A stretch of 64,000 nucleotides of DNA from RPQJ01 sp963726665 (GTDB lineage Bacteria; Pseudomonadota; Gammaproteobacteria; Steroidobacterales; Steroidobacteraceae), in contig CAVSDW010000024.1 of assembly GCA_963726665.1 (NCBI GenBank), positions 1 through 64,000 on the forward strand, in the 5' to 3' direction. Position 1 is the stretch's first letter. Each line of letters begins with the position of its first letter. Below are positions 52,338 to 62,112 of the stretch, piece after piece. The notes below the pieces were generated by a model that ran no database searches, was not told the origin of the DNA, and saw nothing but the letters and a program-made list of their open reading frames with translations. The position numbers and the translations under genes are program-made.

Positions 52338-53312
52338 ATGGAGCGACTCGACCGCTTCTACCGAATCCAGCAGCTCCTGAAAGCGCGACGCTTCGTTCGC
52401 ACGCAGGACTTCCTCGACGAGCTCGAGGTCTCCCGAGCCACGTTCAAGCGCGACCTCGAATACCTGCGCGACCGCTTCCGTGCCCCGATCGTCTACGACG
52501 CCGAGCACGAGGCCTACCGTTTCGACGACAAGGTGGAGGACCGCGCCGTCTGGCAGCTGCCGGGCCTGTGGTTCACCGCGGACGAACTGCGCGCCCTCCT
52601 GACCATGGACCAGCTCATCGCCGAGCTCGAGCCCGGCGTGCTCTCCGAGCTGACCCAGCCGCTACGGAAACGCCTCCGGGACCTCCTCGACGCCGGTGAC
52701 GTGAAGGCCGGGGAAATTTCTCGCCGCATTCGCGTGCTCGCGATGGGCGCCCGTGCCATCGAGCCCGCGCACTTCCGCACGCTGTCGACCGCGCTGCTCG
52801 CGCGCAAGCGCCTGCGCCTGAAGCACACTCGACGCGCGGACGGCGACGTGCTCGAGCGCGAGGTGTCCCCGCAGCGCCTCGTGCACTACCGCGACAACTG
52901 GTATCTGGACGCCTTCTGCCACAAGCGGCAGGCCCTGCGCACGTTTGCGGTGGACGCGATCGAGACGGCGTCGTTGCTGGAGAAGCCCGCGAAGGAGGTG
53001 AGCGACGAGTCCCTCGACCGCCACCTCAAGAGCGGCTACGGAATCTTTGCCGGCACGGACACGCAGGAGGCGGTGCTGCTGTTCAATCCCGCGCGCGCGC
53101 GCTGGGTGAGTCGCGAGACCTGGCACCCGCGGCAGGACGGCAAGCTGCAGATCGACGGCAGCTACCTTCTCAAGCTGCCGTATTCCCGCGAGCCCGAGCT
53201 CGTGATGGACATCCTCAAGTACGGGGCCGACGTCGAGGTACTGGCGCCGGCGTCGCTGCGCGAATCCGTTGCAACACAGCTCGCCAACGCCGGGCGAATC
53301 TACGGGAAATAG
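52338..53312 (+). CDS. WYL-domain transcriptional regulator (YafY-like)
   Basis: The 324-residue protein has an N-terminal winged helix (MERLDRFYRIQQLLKARRFV, then FLDELEVSRATFKRDLEYL), a central WYL domain (VSPQRLVHYRDNWYLDAFCH) and a C-terminal WCX-type extension. WYL proteins sense nucleic acid or nucleotide ligands and often control defence or DNA-repair genes. It is intact and starts 26 bp after the 42-residue peptide gene. Confidence 0.92.
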   Translation: MERLDRFYRIQQLLKARRFVRTQDFLDELEVSRATFKRDLEYLRDRFRAPIVYDAEHEAYRFDDKVEDRAVWQLPGLWFTADELRALLTMDQLIAELEPGVLSELTQPLRKRLRDLLDAGDVKAGEISRRIRVLAMGARAIEPAHFRTLSTALLARKRLRLKHTRRADGDVLEREVSPQRLVHYRDNWYLDAFCHKRQALRTFAVDAIETASLLEKPAKEVSDESLDRHLKSGYGIFAGTDTQEAVLLFNPARARWVSRETWHPRQDGKLQIDGSYLLKLPYSREPELVMDILKYGADVEVLAPASLRESVATQLANAGRIYGK

Positions 53313-53357
53313 CCGACCTGGAGAGTTCGCGGCGCAGCCCCTCGCGCGGACCGCCGG

Positions 53358-53816
53358 CTAGCGCGGAACCGCGGCGCTGAACGCCTCCGTCGCGACTTTC
53401 GCGTTCTCGAGGCCCTGCAGCATCACGCCCGTCGCCTCGATTACCAGCACGAACGCGCGCTCGTTCGCCGGGTCGCGCTCGGCGGCCTTCTCGAGCTGGT
53501 CGACGAGGTCGGCAACGGTCGCCAGTGCGCCCATCATCGTCGCATCCATGGTGGACAGCGTCCGCGCCACCGTTTCCGCATCCGCCTTGCCGTCACCCAG
53601 CTGCGCCTGGAGCAGGGCGAGCTCGAACGTCACGCGACCGGCCGTGTCATTCAGGCCCGCACTCAGCTCGACTGCGGTCGACCGCAGTCCCTCGTCCATC
53701 GGCACATCGGGGAGCGTCTGCAGGAGGTTTCCTGCGCTGTCCGCGATCTGCGCCGCACAGGCCCGCACTTCGGCCATGGCCGCCCGCATGAGGGTCTGCC
53801 TGTCATCGCCTTTCAT
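53358..53816 (-). CDS. Helical conserved hypothetical protein, 152 aa
   Basis: The protein MKGDDRQTLMRAAMAEVRAC is all-alpha: AQIADSAGNLLQTLPDV, MDEGLRSTAVELSAGLNDTAGR, VARTLSTMDATMMGALATVADLV and AFVLVIEATGVMLQGLEN. It looks like a coiled-coil or chemotaxis-related helical protein (CheZ-like length and style), but no motif is decisive. It converges with the WYL gene. Confidence 0.65.
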   Translation of the reverse strand: MKGDDRQTLMRAAMAEVRACAAQIADSAGNLLQTLPDVPMDEGLRSTAVELSAGLNDTAGRVTFELALLQAQLGDGKADAETVARTLSTMDATMMGALATVADLVDQLEKAAERDPANERAFVLVIEATGVMLQGLENAKVATEAFSAAVPR

Positions 53817-54093
53817 GACCGTCTCCTCGCGAGTGCATCGAGCTCTCCGTCGTAGAGGGATGATACCCCCGACGAACAGTCCTGCCGACGTACATGGTCC
53901 ATTCGGGCGGGCATGGGAACTCGACGCAACCGGCGCTCGCATTGCGCCGCGAGATCAGCTTCGCCGGGATTTTGGGATCGCGGAAAGTACGTTCATGGAC
54001 CGCTAAGCCACGGACGCGCCCGGGTCCCCGACTCCGGGAGAATGGCAGCCGATTCGTGTCCGCCGGCCTGCCTCGGCGCCGGCCAGGTCAACC

Positions 54094-57000
54094 GTGGGGA
54101 TGCAAATGCAGGTGCCGCCGACTTCTCACGCCCGGGGCCGGTCGCCCTCGGGACTGCTCTCCGCTCGCGCCCTGTCGACGCCCGAGCCGTTCGTGCGACT
54201 TTTCGCCCGCAGGGTGCAGCAGGAAGGCGCGCTGGACCTGACACAGGGCGACTACAAGAACGCAGACTTCGCTCCGCACCCTGAAGTGGTCCGCGCGGCA
54301 CAACGGATCACGCGCAACACCGTCCACAGCTACGGCTCGGCCGTCGGCCGCATCGACGTGCGCAGCGAGGTCGCGGAGTTCTTCAACCGCGACGGCCTGC
54401 TCGACTACCCGGGCTCGGATGTCCGCTTCCAGCCGGACGAAGTGCTGTTCACGCCGGGCACCCGGGCAGGACTCGCGATCGTCCTCGAAGTGCTCGGCGC
54501 CGACGGCTCCGGCGTGGTCGTGACGCGGCCGAGCTGGGAGTACGACTGGTTCATCCAGCGCGCAGGCAAGACCGTGGTGGAATTGCCCACCTCGGCGCCC
54601 GAGTTCCTGCCCGACCCACTGGAACTCGACCGGCTGCTCACCCGCGGCGGAGTCTCCTCCGTCATCATCAACAATCCGCACAACCCGACCGGGCGTGTCT
54701 ATCCGCGCGCACTCGTCGAGGAGCTGGTGCGAATCGCGGTGAAGCATCGCTGCTACGTGCTCTACGATTCCGTCTACCAGCGGCTCGATTACGTCGGCTG
54801 GTTCGTCAACCCCGCCTTCGCCTGCCCGGAATGGCGCGACTGGGTCGTGTCACTGTCCGGCCTGTCGAAGATGGACATGTTCGGTGCGTCGACCGGCGCG
54901 CGCGCCTGCTGGCTCGTCATCTCCGACCAGATCCGCAGCAACGGCGTGCGGGCCCGGGAGATCCTTGCAAACCTCTCGGCGTGGCTCGTCGCCACGCCGT
55001 CGACGCTCGCGCAGGACTGGGCGCTCGCCGCGTTGCAGAGCCCGCTCGCGGCGCTGCGCCGCCCCTCGCCGTACATGCGCGAGCGACGCGACTACATGGC
55101 CCGCGCCGCCGACGAGATCGCCTCGCTCGGAGTCGAGCGTACGGACTTCGGCGGCACCTTCTACGCGCCGCTCGCGTTTCCCGGCCTGGTCGGCGAACCG
55201 TTCGACCGGTTGCGCAACGGGATCCACGAAAAAGCGGTCGTGCGCAATTCCGTGGACGCATTCGAACTGCTGCTCTCGGGAGGCGTCGGCGGCATCCCGT
55301 TCGCGGCATTCGCGGGCGGCGACCAGGGCGTGGATCGCTACGGCACCTGGCAGCGCCTGTCCTACGGCTCGAAGGACGTCAAGGAACTGGCGGTCTTCAT
55401 GGATCGCGTCCGCGCGCGCATCGAGAAGCAGGGACGTCTCGGCTCGGCCCTGGCCACGGACTCGCGGCCGCCTCGCCCCGCAATGGATGCCGTGTGGGAG
55501 AGCACCTGCACGTCCGGCGGCTACGACGCGCTCGACGGCCTCGACCCGGCGGCCTTCGCCGCGGCGCGGCAGCGTTTCCTGGCCAATCCGCGCCACGAGG
55601 ACCTGCGCCTCACCGGCACCAAGCACCCCGACTCCACGGCGCATCGAGCGGCACAGCTCGAACGCGCGTTGCGCGCCGTGCCCGGCGACGCCCCGGACCG
55701 CGCTCGTCTCGCCTTGAAGCACATCGAGTGGAACCCGCTCATGGAAGCGCGGCCCGAGTACGAGGAGACGATTGCGGATCTCCTCGGGCCCTGCAGCGAG
55801 GTACTGCTCGACATGGAGGGCCGGCAGATCAGCCCCGACTGGCTCGACGTCCCCGAGAAAGTCGTCCTCGCGCTGCTGCGGCACGGCATCGTGCCCGGCG
55901 AAGACCGGCACCTTCTATTGCGTGTCCCGAACCCGTTCCTCGAGCAGGACGAGGAGAAGGTCGCGAAGATCCTCGCCTCCGCCGCGCGCGCGAACGTGCT
56001 GTTTCACCTGGCCTGCGAACGCGTCGGGATCACGCCGCAGCAGAACGCGATCTACGAGATTACGGTCCCGCAGGTGAACTCGACGGCCGAAATCGGCGCG
56101 GTGATCAAGATCGGCTCGATGTACCTGCAGGCCGTCGCGGGCCTGTTCGAGGGTTCCCCCGAGCGCATCGATGCCTTTCTCGCTGAACGGGTTCCGCCGG
56201 AGCGCCGCGCGGAGATGATTGCCCGGCTCGTGCGCGTGCGGCTCGTCCCCCTGTGCGAGAACGTCGGCGCTCTCGCCCACCTGCCCGAACTGCTCGAAGG
56301 CTTCTATCTCGCGCTGGAGCGCGGCCTCGGCGTGGAGGACCTGCCGACGCCGGGCACGTTCCGGACTTCATTCGTACGCCCGGATGCCTGCGTCCGCGTC
56401 TTCGTGGCGATGTCCGACACGGCGCTGCAGAGTGGCAAGATCGCCACCGACGCGGCATACACGCTCGCGGTCGCAGGCCGCGCGGAAGCCGAGCGACGCC
56501 TCGCGGCCCGTGCGCAACGCATCGGCGAACCCGCTCCCTCCGTGACCTTCCTCATCGGCGCCGGCCGAGCCGGCTTCCGCGGCGGCTTCGATCCCACCCG
56601 ACCGGGCGTGATCGCGCAGTTCTCGCGTGCCGATGGCGTCACCATGCAGGGCATTCGCGCGGACGCCCCGGACGAGACCGAGCGCCTCGCCGCGGCATTC
56701 CGCGCCGAAGTGGCCGCACGGGCGTCGAGGCACGATCGCGGCCCGGCGCTGTCGACCGCGGACGCCGAGTCGATGGCGAAGCTCCTCGAGGCCGGCGTCA
56801 AGTCGCACACGGAAACCCTGCTCAGGATTGCACCGCTGCTCGCGCCGTTCGGCAGCCTCGTGCCGCAGACCCGCGTCCGCATCCGTGCCACCGGCTCGGC
56901 CAATTACGGACGATCCATTCCTACGTATCCCGAGGAATGGGGCGGCGGCAAGGTCCTGCCCGACGATCGCGACCTGCGCGACGCCTGGCCCGAAGGCGTG

Positions 57001-57705
57001 ACCTTGCCACGCGCCATCGTCTACAACCTCGCGTGCACGACGCTGGGCCTGCCGGCCGTGACCAGCGACCTCGCCGTGCTCGACCGGCGGGCGGGCGTCC
57101 TGCTCGAGCGTCACGTGCCCGGCTATCGCGAGATCATCGCGAGCGAACTGCCCTGTTTCGTGCGGGAGGCGGCCGCGCTCGTGTTTGGCCGCAAGCTCGC
57201 CGACACGACCGCACGTCGCAGCCTGCGGGCCGCGGCCGCGCTGTGGGTCGATGCGCGCACACGCGAGGAACTGGTGGCCCCGACCTGCCTGTTCGCAATG
57301 CAGTACCTGCGCTACGTCGCCGAGGACTCGGAGAGCTGGGACGAGACCAAGGAACACGAGAGCCAGACCACGCGCGAGGAAGAGCTGATCCGGGAGACCT
57401 CGAGCGTCGCGTTCGCAGCCCTGTGCGCCGAGCGCCCAGGGGACCGCTGGCCCCTGCTGCAGACCATGGTGGATGCCGAGGAGGCGTCGCGCCTGCTGCT
57501 CGCCCGCGAACTGACGATCGAGGAGAAGCGCGAGTTCGTCGACTTGCGCATCGAGGGCTGGTTGCGGGGGCTTGCCGATGCGCTGTCACTGGAACTGAGG
57601 CAGGCGTGGTCGGCGCTGCGCGAACAAGGCAAGGACGAGTTCGAGCTGGACGCCATCGAGCGCCTCGTGGCACTCGAGAAGCTGCGCGGGAGCGTCGGCG
57701 CCTAG
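54094..57705 (+). CDS. PLP aminotransferase fused to archaeal-type PEP carboxylase-like domain, 1,203 aa
   Basis: The first 460 residues are a fold-type I class I/II aminotransferase: VTRPSWEYDWF, NNPHNPTGRVYP around 191-202, and SGLSKMDMFGASTGARACW with the likely PLP Lys near 259. From about 490 the chain looks like the type-2 (archaeal PpcA-like) PEP carboxylase: TGTKHPDSTAHRA near 510, EVLLDMEGRQISPDW, LLLRVPNPFLEQDEEKV near 608, QNAIYEITVPQVNS, and the glycine-rich LIGAGRAGFRGGFDP near 822. Together the parts could turn PEP and bicarbonate into oxaloacetate and then aspartate in one protein. That coupling is inference. The frame is unbroken over 3.6 kb. Start options are GTG at 54094 or ATG at 54100. 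Confidence 0.85.
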   Translation: MGMQMQVPPTSHARGRSPSGLLSARALSTPEPFVRLFARRVQQEGALDLTQGDYKNADFAPHPEVVRAAQRITRNTVHSYGSAVGRIDVRSEVAEFFNRDGLLDYPGSDVRFQPDEVLFTPGTRAGLAIVLEVLGADGSGVVVTRPSWEYDWFIQRAGKTVVELPTSAPEFLPDPLELDRLLTRGGVSSVIINNPHNPTGRVYPRALVEELVRIAVKHRCYVLYDSVYQRLDYVGWFVNPAFACPEWRDWVVSLSGLSKMDMFGASTGARACWLVISDQIRSNGVRAREILANLSAWLVATPSTLAQDWALAALQSPLAALRRPSPYMRERRDYMARAADEIASLGVERTDFGGTFYAPLAFPGLVGEPFDRLRNGIHEKAVVRNSVDAFELLLSGGVGGIPFAAFAGGDQGVDRYGTWQRLSYGSKDVKELAVFMDRVRARIEKQGRLGSALATDSRPPRPAMDAVWESTCTSGGYDALDGLDPAAFAAARQRFLANPRHEDLRLTGTKHPDSTAHRAAQLERALRAVPGDAPDRARLALKHIEWNPLMEARPEYEETIADLLGPCSEVLLDMEGRQISPDWLDVPEKVVLALLRHGIVPGEDRHLLLRVPNPFLEQDEEKVAKILASAARANVLFHLACERVGITPQQNAIYEITVPQVNSTAEIGAVIKIGSMYLQAVAGLFEGSPERIDAFLAERVPPERRAEMIARLVRVRLVPLCENVGALAHLPELLEGFYLALERGLGVEDLPTPGTFRTSFVRPDACVRVFVAMSDTALQSGKIATDAAYTLAVAGRAEAERRLAARAQRIGEPAPSVTFLIGAGRAGFRGGFDPTRPGVIAQFSRADGVTMQGIRADAPDETERLAAAFRAEVAARASRHDRGPALSTADAESMAKLLEAGVKSHTETLLRIAPLLAPFGSLVPQTRVRIRATGSANYGRSIPTYPEEWGGGKVLPDDRDLRDAWPEGVTLPRAIVYNLACTTLGLPAVTSDLAVLDRRAGVLLERHVPGYREIIASELPCFVREAAALVFGRKLADTTARRSLRAAAALWVDARTREELVAPTCLFAMQYLRYVAEDSESWDETKEHESQTTREEELIRETSSVAFAALCAERPGDRWPLLQTMVDAEEASRLLLARELTIEEKREFVDLRIEGWLRGLADALSLELRQAWSALREQGKDEFELDAIERLVALEKLRGSVGA

Positions 57706-57736
57706 CGTAGAGGCACGCTGGCCGTCGGGTTCCGGA

Positions 57737-59107
57737 TCACCTCACTCCCGTCCCCGCCATCGAGTCGGGCGACCAGAGCCGCTCCGACGGCGGGTCGATG
57801 TAGTGCACGCCGGCGTGCATCCCGGGGAAGAAGGGCAGGAAATACGCGCCGGTTTCGAAATTGTAGGCGACGTGCAGGACGGTGAACGGCACGCCGGCCT
57901 GGTAGTCGTACGTCGGGAGCGCGAACACGGCGCGCAGCAGCTTGCCGTCGAGATCGTACTCGTCGGACGCGAGTGCGGCCCAGCTGTCCTCGTCCACGTA
58001 GAACACGCGCCGGCCGTACACGTGGTGCTCGCCCGGCTTGAGCGTCGCCTCGACGACCCACACCCGGTGCAGCTCCCAGCGCAGCAGTTCGGGGTTGATC
58101 CGCTCCGGCTGCACCATGTCCTCCACCTTGGCGTGGTAGGTGAGGCGATAAGTGTTGTAGGGAAGGATCATCTCGCGCTTGCCGAGGAGCTTCAGGTCGT
58201 AGCGCTCGAGCGCGCCCGTGTACACGAAGGCGTCGTCGTTGTTGTAAGCGCCGCTGCTGCTGCCGTGCGGCGCGTCGTCGGGGATCTCCACCTGCCTGAC
58301 CCGCCGCTGGCCGGGAACGTAGGACCACATCTTGCGCGCCGCCTTCACCGGGTCGACCGCGTCGATGAGCAGCACGGCCTCACCGGCCCGCCGCTGCGGC
58401 GCGGAGTAATCGAGCTTCCAGCGGAAGAGCGGTTCGTCCGGCTGCAGGATGCTGGTGCGCTTCGGGTCGAAGACCGGGAACTCCCACACCGACTGGGCCG
58501 TGGAAGTGAGGTTCACCTCGCCGTCGGCGTTGACCAGCCAGCTGTCGTACTTGAACTGCATCGCCCGCCCCATGTAGTGCAGGCGATGGTTCCACATCAC
58601 CTCGCGCCCGTTCCCGGGGATCGGGAAAGGCACGCCGGGCAGCGCGTCCTTGAGCGTGAGGCCGTCGTCCTGGAGGTGCGCAGCGGTCGCGTTGCGGCGC
58701 GTGTTCGCGAGCAGCCACTCCGGAAAGGCCATGGTGCGATGGGTCGGGTACACGTCCACGCAGAACGTCGGTCGGCTGCGCAGGAGTTCCAGCGTGCCGG
58801 CGGTGAGCTGGGATTCGGCGCCGCCCAGGTCGCTGGCGATGAGCGAGCGCAGCGGCTTCTCGGCGGCAAAGGGATCGGCAGGGCTCGCATCGCCCTGCGT
58901 GGCGTTCGCCGGTGTCGTCGGCAGGCCGCCCGTGTACGCGGGAATACGGCCGTCGGCACTGCCCGCTTTCTCCGCGCCGATCGCGGTCAGGGTGGTGCCG
59001 AGCGCGTCGGCTTCTTTCGCGGTAACGGCCGCATTCGCGCCGCAGGCGAACGCGAACGTGGCGAGCGCCATTGCTGCGGCCGGCCGGGTGATGCTGAGTC
59101 CTGGCAA
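57737..59107 (-). CDS. DUF1329 family outer-membrane-associated protein
   Basis: The mature protein contains TLTAIGAEKAGSADGRIPAYTGG, VMWNHRLHYMGRAMQFKYDSW, KMWSYVPGQRRVRQVEIPDDAP and HRVWVVEATLKPGEHHVYGRRVFYVDEDSW, the typical DUF1329 sequence (LolA/B-like lipid-binding beta barrel half). A TTG at 59107 gives a convincing signal peptide (PGLSITRPAAAMALATFAFA). The Met at 59071 would leave a very short one. Such proteins are common in marine and steroid-degrading gammaproteobacteria next to RND-type transporters, but none is next to it here. Confidence 0.9.
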   Translation of the reverse strand: MPGLSITRPAAAMALATFAFACGANAAVTAKEADALGTTLTAIGAEKAGSADGRIPAYTGGLPTTPANATQGDASPADPFAAEKPLRSLIASDLGGAESQLTAGTLELLRSRPTFCVDVYPTHRTMAFPEWLLANTRRNATAAHLQDDGLTLKDALPGVPFPIPGNGREVMWNHRLHYMGRAMQFKYDSWLVNADGEVNLTSTAQSVWEFPVFDPKRTSILQPDEPLFRWKLDYSAPQRRAGEAVLLIDAVDPVKAARKMWSYVPGQRRVRQVEIPDDAPHGSSSGAYNNDDAFVYTGALERYDLKLLGKREMILPYNTYRLTYHAKVEDMVQPERINPELLRWELHRVWVVEATLKPGEHHVYGRRVFYVDEDSWAALASDEYDLDGKLLRAVFALPTYDYQAGVPFTVLHVAYNFETGAYFLPFFPGMHAGVHYIDPPSERLWSPDSMAGTGVR

Positions 59108-59354
59108 GTGCGTAACCCTCGCGCGGGTGCCGTGTCGTAGGCACAGAAGTCTGGCGAGGCTGGACCAGCCCGAGGGCGTTCGGCAATCAGGAAAACTACG
59201 CGGCTGGATTCCCTGCACTCGACAGGCCGCATTACAACCCGAGGCCGTCGCACACGGGCCCCGGCCGAAGCCCTGACGCGCCGCTCGGCCCGGAGTTAAG
59301 CTACGGTCGCCCGGCGCAATTTCGACCACCCACGCCACTGGAGACAGGATCGGG

Positions 59355-60983
59355 ATGGCGGACGTCTTCGTCTCTTACTCCCGCAGCGACAAGGCGCGCG
59401 TCGCGCCGCTCGTCGCCGCGCTCGAGGCGGAGGGATGGTCGGTGTGGTGGGACCCCGCCATCCCGCCCGGCCAGCAGTTCGACCGGCTGATCGCGGACGA
59501 GCTCGATCGAGCCCGCGCCGTTCTCGTGGTGTGGACGCCGGACTCCGTCGAATCGCGCTGGGTGCGCGGCGAGGCTCGCGAGGGCGCGGATCGCGGCATC
59601 CTGGTGCCGGTGCAGCTTGGACCCGCGCGGCTGCCGATCGACTTCCGCGCCTTTCACACGACGGACCTCGGCCAGTCGGGCGAGGTGGCCGGCAACCCGC
59701 AGTTCCTGGACGTCGTGCGCGCGATCGAAGCACTGGCCGAGCGTGCGCCGGGATCGATCCCGGCCTCGACCCCTGCCCCGCTCGTCACCGGGCCGACTTC
59801 GGGCCCGCCGCGCATCGCCATCTGCGTGCTGCCCTTCGCCAACCTCGGCGGCGACCCGGAGCAGCAGTACTTCAGCGACGGCATCACCGGGGACATCATC
59901 ACGGAGCTGTCGCGCTGGCGGCTGCTGTCGGTGCGGTCGCGCTCGGCCTCGTTCAAGTATCGCGGCCCGGCGGTGGACACCGCGCAGCTCGCACGCGAAC
60001 TGAACGTGCGCTTCGTCGTCGAAGGCGCGGTGCGGCGCATTGGCGACCGCGTGCGCGTCAGCGTGCAGCTGACGGATGCCGAGTCGGGAAGGCAGGTCTG
60101 GGCCGAGCGCTTCGACCGCGGGCGGGAAGAGATCTTCGCGGTCCAGGACGAGGTCGTGCAGACCATCGTGAGCACGCTCGTCGGCCGCGTCCAGTCGTCC
60201 GACGTCGAACGCGCGCGCCGCAAGCCACCGACGAGCCTCGATGCCTACGAATGCGTGCTGAACGGCAACGCGCTGCCCTGGGACGATCCGGAGGGAGCGG
60301 CCGAGGCCACGCGCCTGTTCGAAAAGGCGATCGAGATCGATCCCGGCTACGGCATGGCCTATGCACTGCTCGCGTCGATGAGGGCCGACGAAATGGCGCC
60401 AGGATCAGAGCGGCGCGACCACGCTGCTGGATGAGGCCTATGCGCTCGCGAAAGCGGGCGGTCGAACTCGACGACGGCGAGAGCACCTGTCATTCGCTGC
60501 TGGCCCAGGTCTGCCTGCAGCGTCGCGCCTACGAAATGGCGATACAGCACATGCAGCGCGCGGTGGAGATCAATCCGACCAACCAGTGGAACCAGGCGGA
60601 CATGGGGCTCGTCCTCACCTACGTGGGCAAGGCGCAGGAGGCGCTCGCCTGGTATGCGCGCGCGCGGCAGATCGACCCCTATTTCGATCCCCCGTGGTAC
60701 TGGCGCCAGACCGGGCAGACCTACATGGCCCTGGGCCGGTACCAGGAAGCCGTGTCCATGTTCGCCCACATCCCGGTGCACACCTATCGCACGGCCGCGC
60801 TCATGGCCGGATGCCATGCACGGCTCGGCGACATGGAGAGCGCGAGGAAGTGGCGTCGCGGAATGCCTGTCCATGATGCCGGCCTTCTCGGTCCGGTGGT
60901 ACATGTCGAAGGAACCGTACCGGTTCCCCGCCGACGCCGAGCGGCTGGCCGAGTCCCTGCGCCTCGCCGGCCTGCCGGACTGA
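59355..60983 (+). CDS. TIR domain-TolB-like domain-TPR protein, two frameshifts
   Basis: Residues 1-130 are a TIR domain (MADVFVSYSRSDKARVAPLV, SVWWDPAIPPGQQFDRL, VESRWVRGEAREGADRG, where E73 sits at the usual NADase Glu position). Residues 150-290 form a TolB/FlgO-like domain (ICVLPFANLGGDPEQQYFSDG, LNVRFVVEGAVRRIGDRVRV). TPR repeats then follow (LFEKAIEIDPGYGMAYALLA). Frame changes near 60400 and 60850 are needed to read the remaining TPRs (MQRAVEINPTNQWNQADMG) and the end RLAESLRLAGLPD. This layout is known in bacterial signalling proteins related to CHAT or cyclase-associated chains. NAD cleavage is possible but unproven. Confidence 0.82.
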
Positions 60984-61029
60984 CGGCGCACGGCGACAAA
61001 CACCGCGAATCCGCATCCCGGGAGCAACG

Positions 61030-61605
61030 ATGACCGCCAATCAGTCGACGGCCGATGCTGCCGAACCGCCATGGGTCGGGGAAGTCCTGGATTTCTGGTT
61101 CCAGAAAATCGGCGCAGCACGGTGGTTCGCAAAGGACGCCACCATCGACGACGAGATCCGCGCGCGATTCCTTGCGCTGCACGAGCGAATCCTCGCGGGC
61201 GGCGCCGGGGGCCATGCCACGCCGCGCGCCGCGCTCGCCACTGTCGTCGTGCTCGACCAGTTCTCGCGCAACATGTTCCGGGGCTCGCCGCGCGCGTTTG
61301 CCGCCGATCCGCTGGCGCGGCGGCTGGCGAGGGAGGCCATCGCACGGGGACTCGACTCGAGTCTCACCAGCGAGGAACGGGCCTTCCTCTACATGCCCTT
61401 CGAGCACAGCGAGGAACGCGAGGACCAGGCGCTCTCCTGTGAACTGTTCGGACGCCTCGGCAACGACTACTGGACGGAGTACGCGCAGGCGCACAAGGTC
61501 ATCATCGACCGCTTCGGCCGGTTTCCACACCGCAACGCCGTGCTCGGCCGCGAGTCCACGCCGGAGGAGGTCGAGTTCCTCAAGGACCCGAAGTCATCAT
61601 TCTGA
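61030..61605 (+). CDS. DUF924 family protein
   Basis: The 191-residue helical protein shows EVLDFWFQKIGAARWFAKD, FLALHERILAG, VVVLDQFSRNMFRGSPRAFA and YMPFEHSEEREDQALSCELF, the full DUF924 signature (DQFxRNxxRG, PFxHSE). The family has a TPR-like fold and no known activity. It is intact and starts after a GGAG site 46 bp after the preceding gene. Confidence 0.92.
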   Translation: MTANQSTADAAEPPWVGEVLDFWFQKIGAARWFAKDATIDDEIRARFLALHERILAGGAGGHATPRAALATVVVLDQFSRNMFRGSPRAFAADPLARRLAREAIARGLDSSLTSEERAFLYMPFEHSEEREDQALSCELFGRLGNDYWTEYAQAHKVIIDRFGRFPHRNAVLGRESTPEEVEFLKDPKSSF

Positions 61606-61630
61606 GTACCCGGCCGCGCCCTCCGCGCGC

Positions 61631-62112
61631 CTAGGCATCCCTGCGCGCCGGCGCGCAGCAGCTCGAGCGTTGAATCGTCCGGCTCACCGCCGAAGTACTT
61701 GGCGAGCACCTGCTCGTAGACCGACCCCGGCGGGGACACGGACGCGAAGAGCGTCGCGCAGGAGCGCAGTTTCTGGTCGTCGGGCGAGCCGAAGATCTCG
61801 TTGCGCGGTTCGCCCATCGATCGCGAGCGTCGCCTCGAAGCACTCGACGAGCCGCGGCCCGAGCACCGGATGCCTGAGGTAGGCCTCGGCCTCCGCGGCA
61901 CTGCGGATCGCGTAGCGACGTGACATCTCGCTCGACCCCAGCCCGGCGAACTGCGGGAACACGTACCACATCCAGTGCGTGCGCTTCCGGCCGCGCCTCA
62001 ATTCGGCGAGTGCCGCTTCGTGATTGCGCTCCTGCGCGACCACGAAGCGGCCGAGTCCGTGCGGGTCACTCGCACCGGCCAAGATCGTCTCCTCGGGACG
62101 CGAGGCCATCAT
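61631..62112 (-). CDS. DUF1810 family protein, frameshifted C-terminus
   Basis: The protein MMASRPEETILAGASDPHGL continues through LGRFVVAQERNHEAALAELRRGRKRTHWMWYVFPQFAGLG-like sequence with the diagnostic SHWMWFIFPQ-type motif (here RTHWMWYVFPQ), then ARRYAIRS-type and RHPVLGPRLVEC. A one-base shift after AIDGRTA restores EIFGSPDDQKLRSCATLF and YFGGEPDDSTLELL, and another near 61650 gives the likely stop at 61631. DUF1810 proteins are small macro-domain-associated proteins with no assigned activity. Confidence 0.8.
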
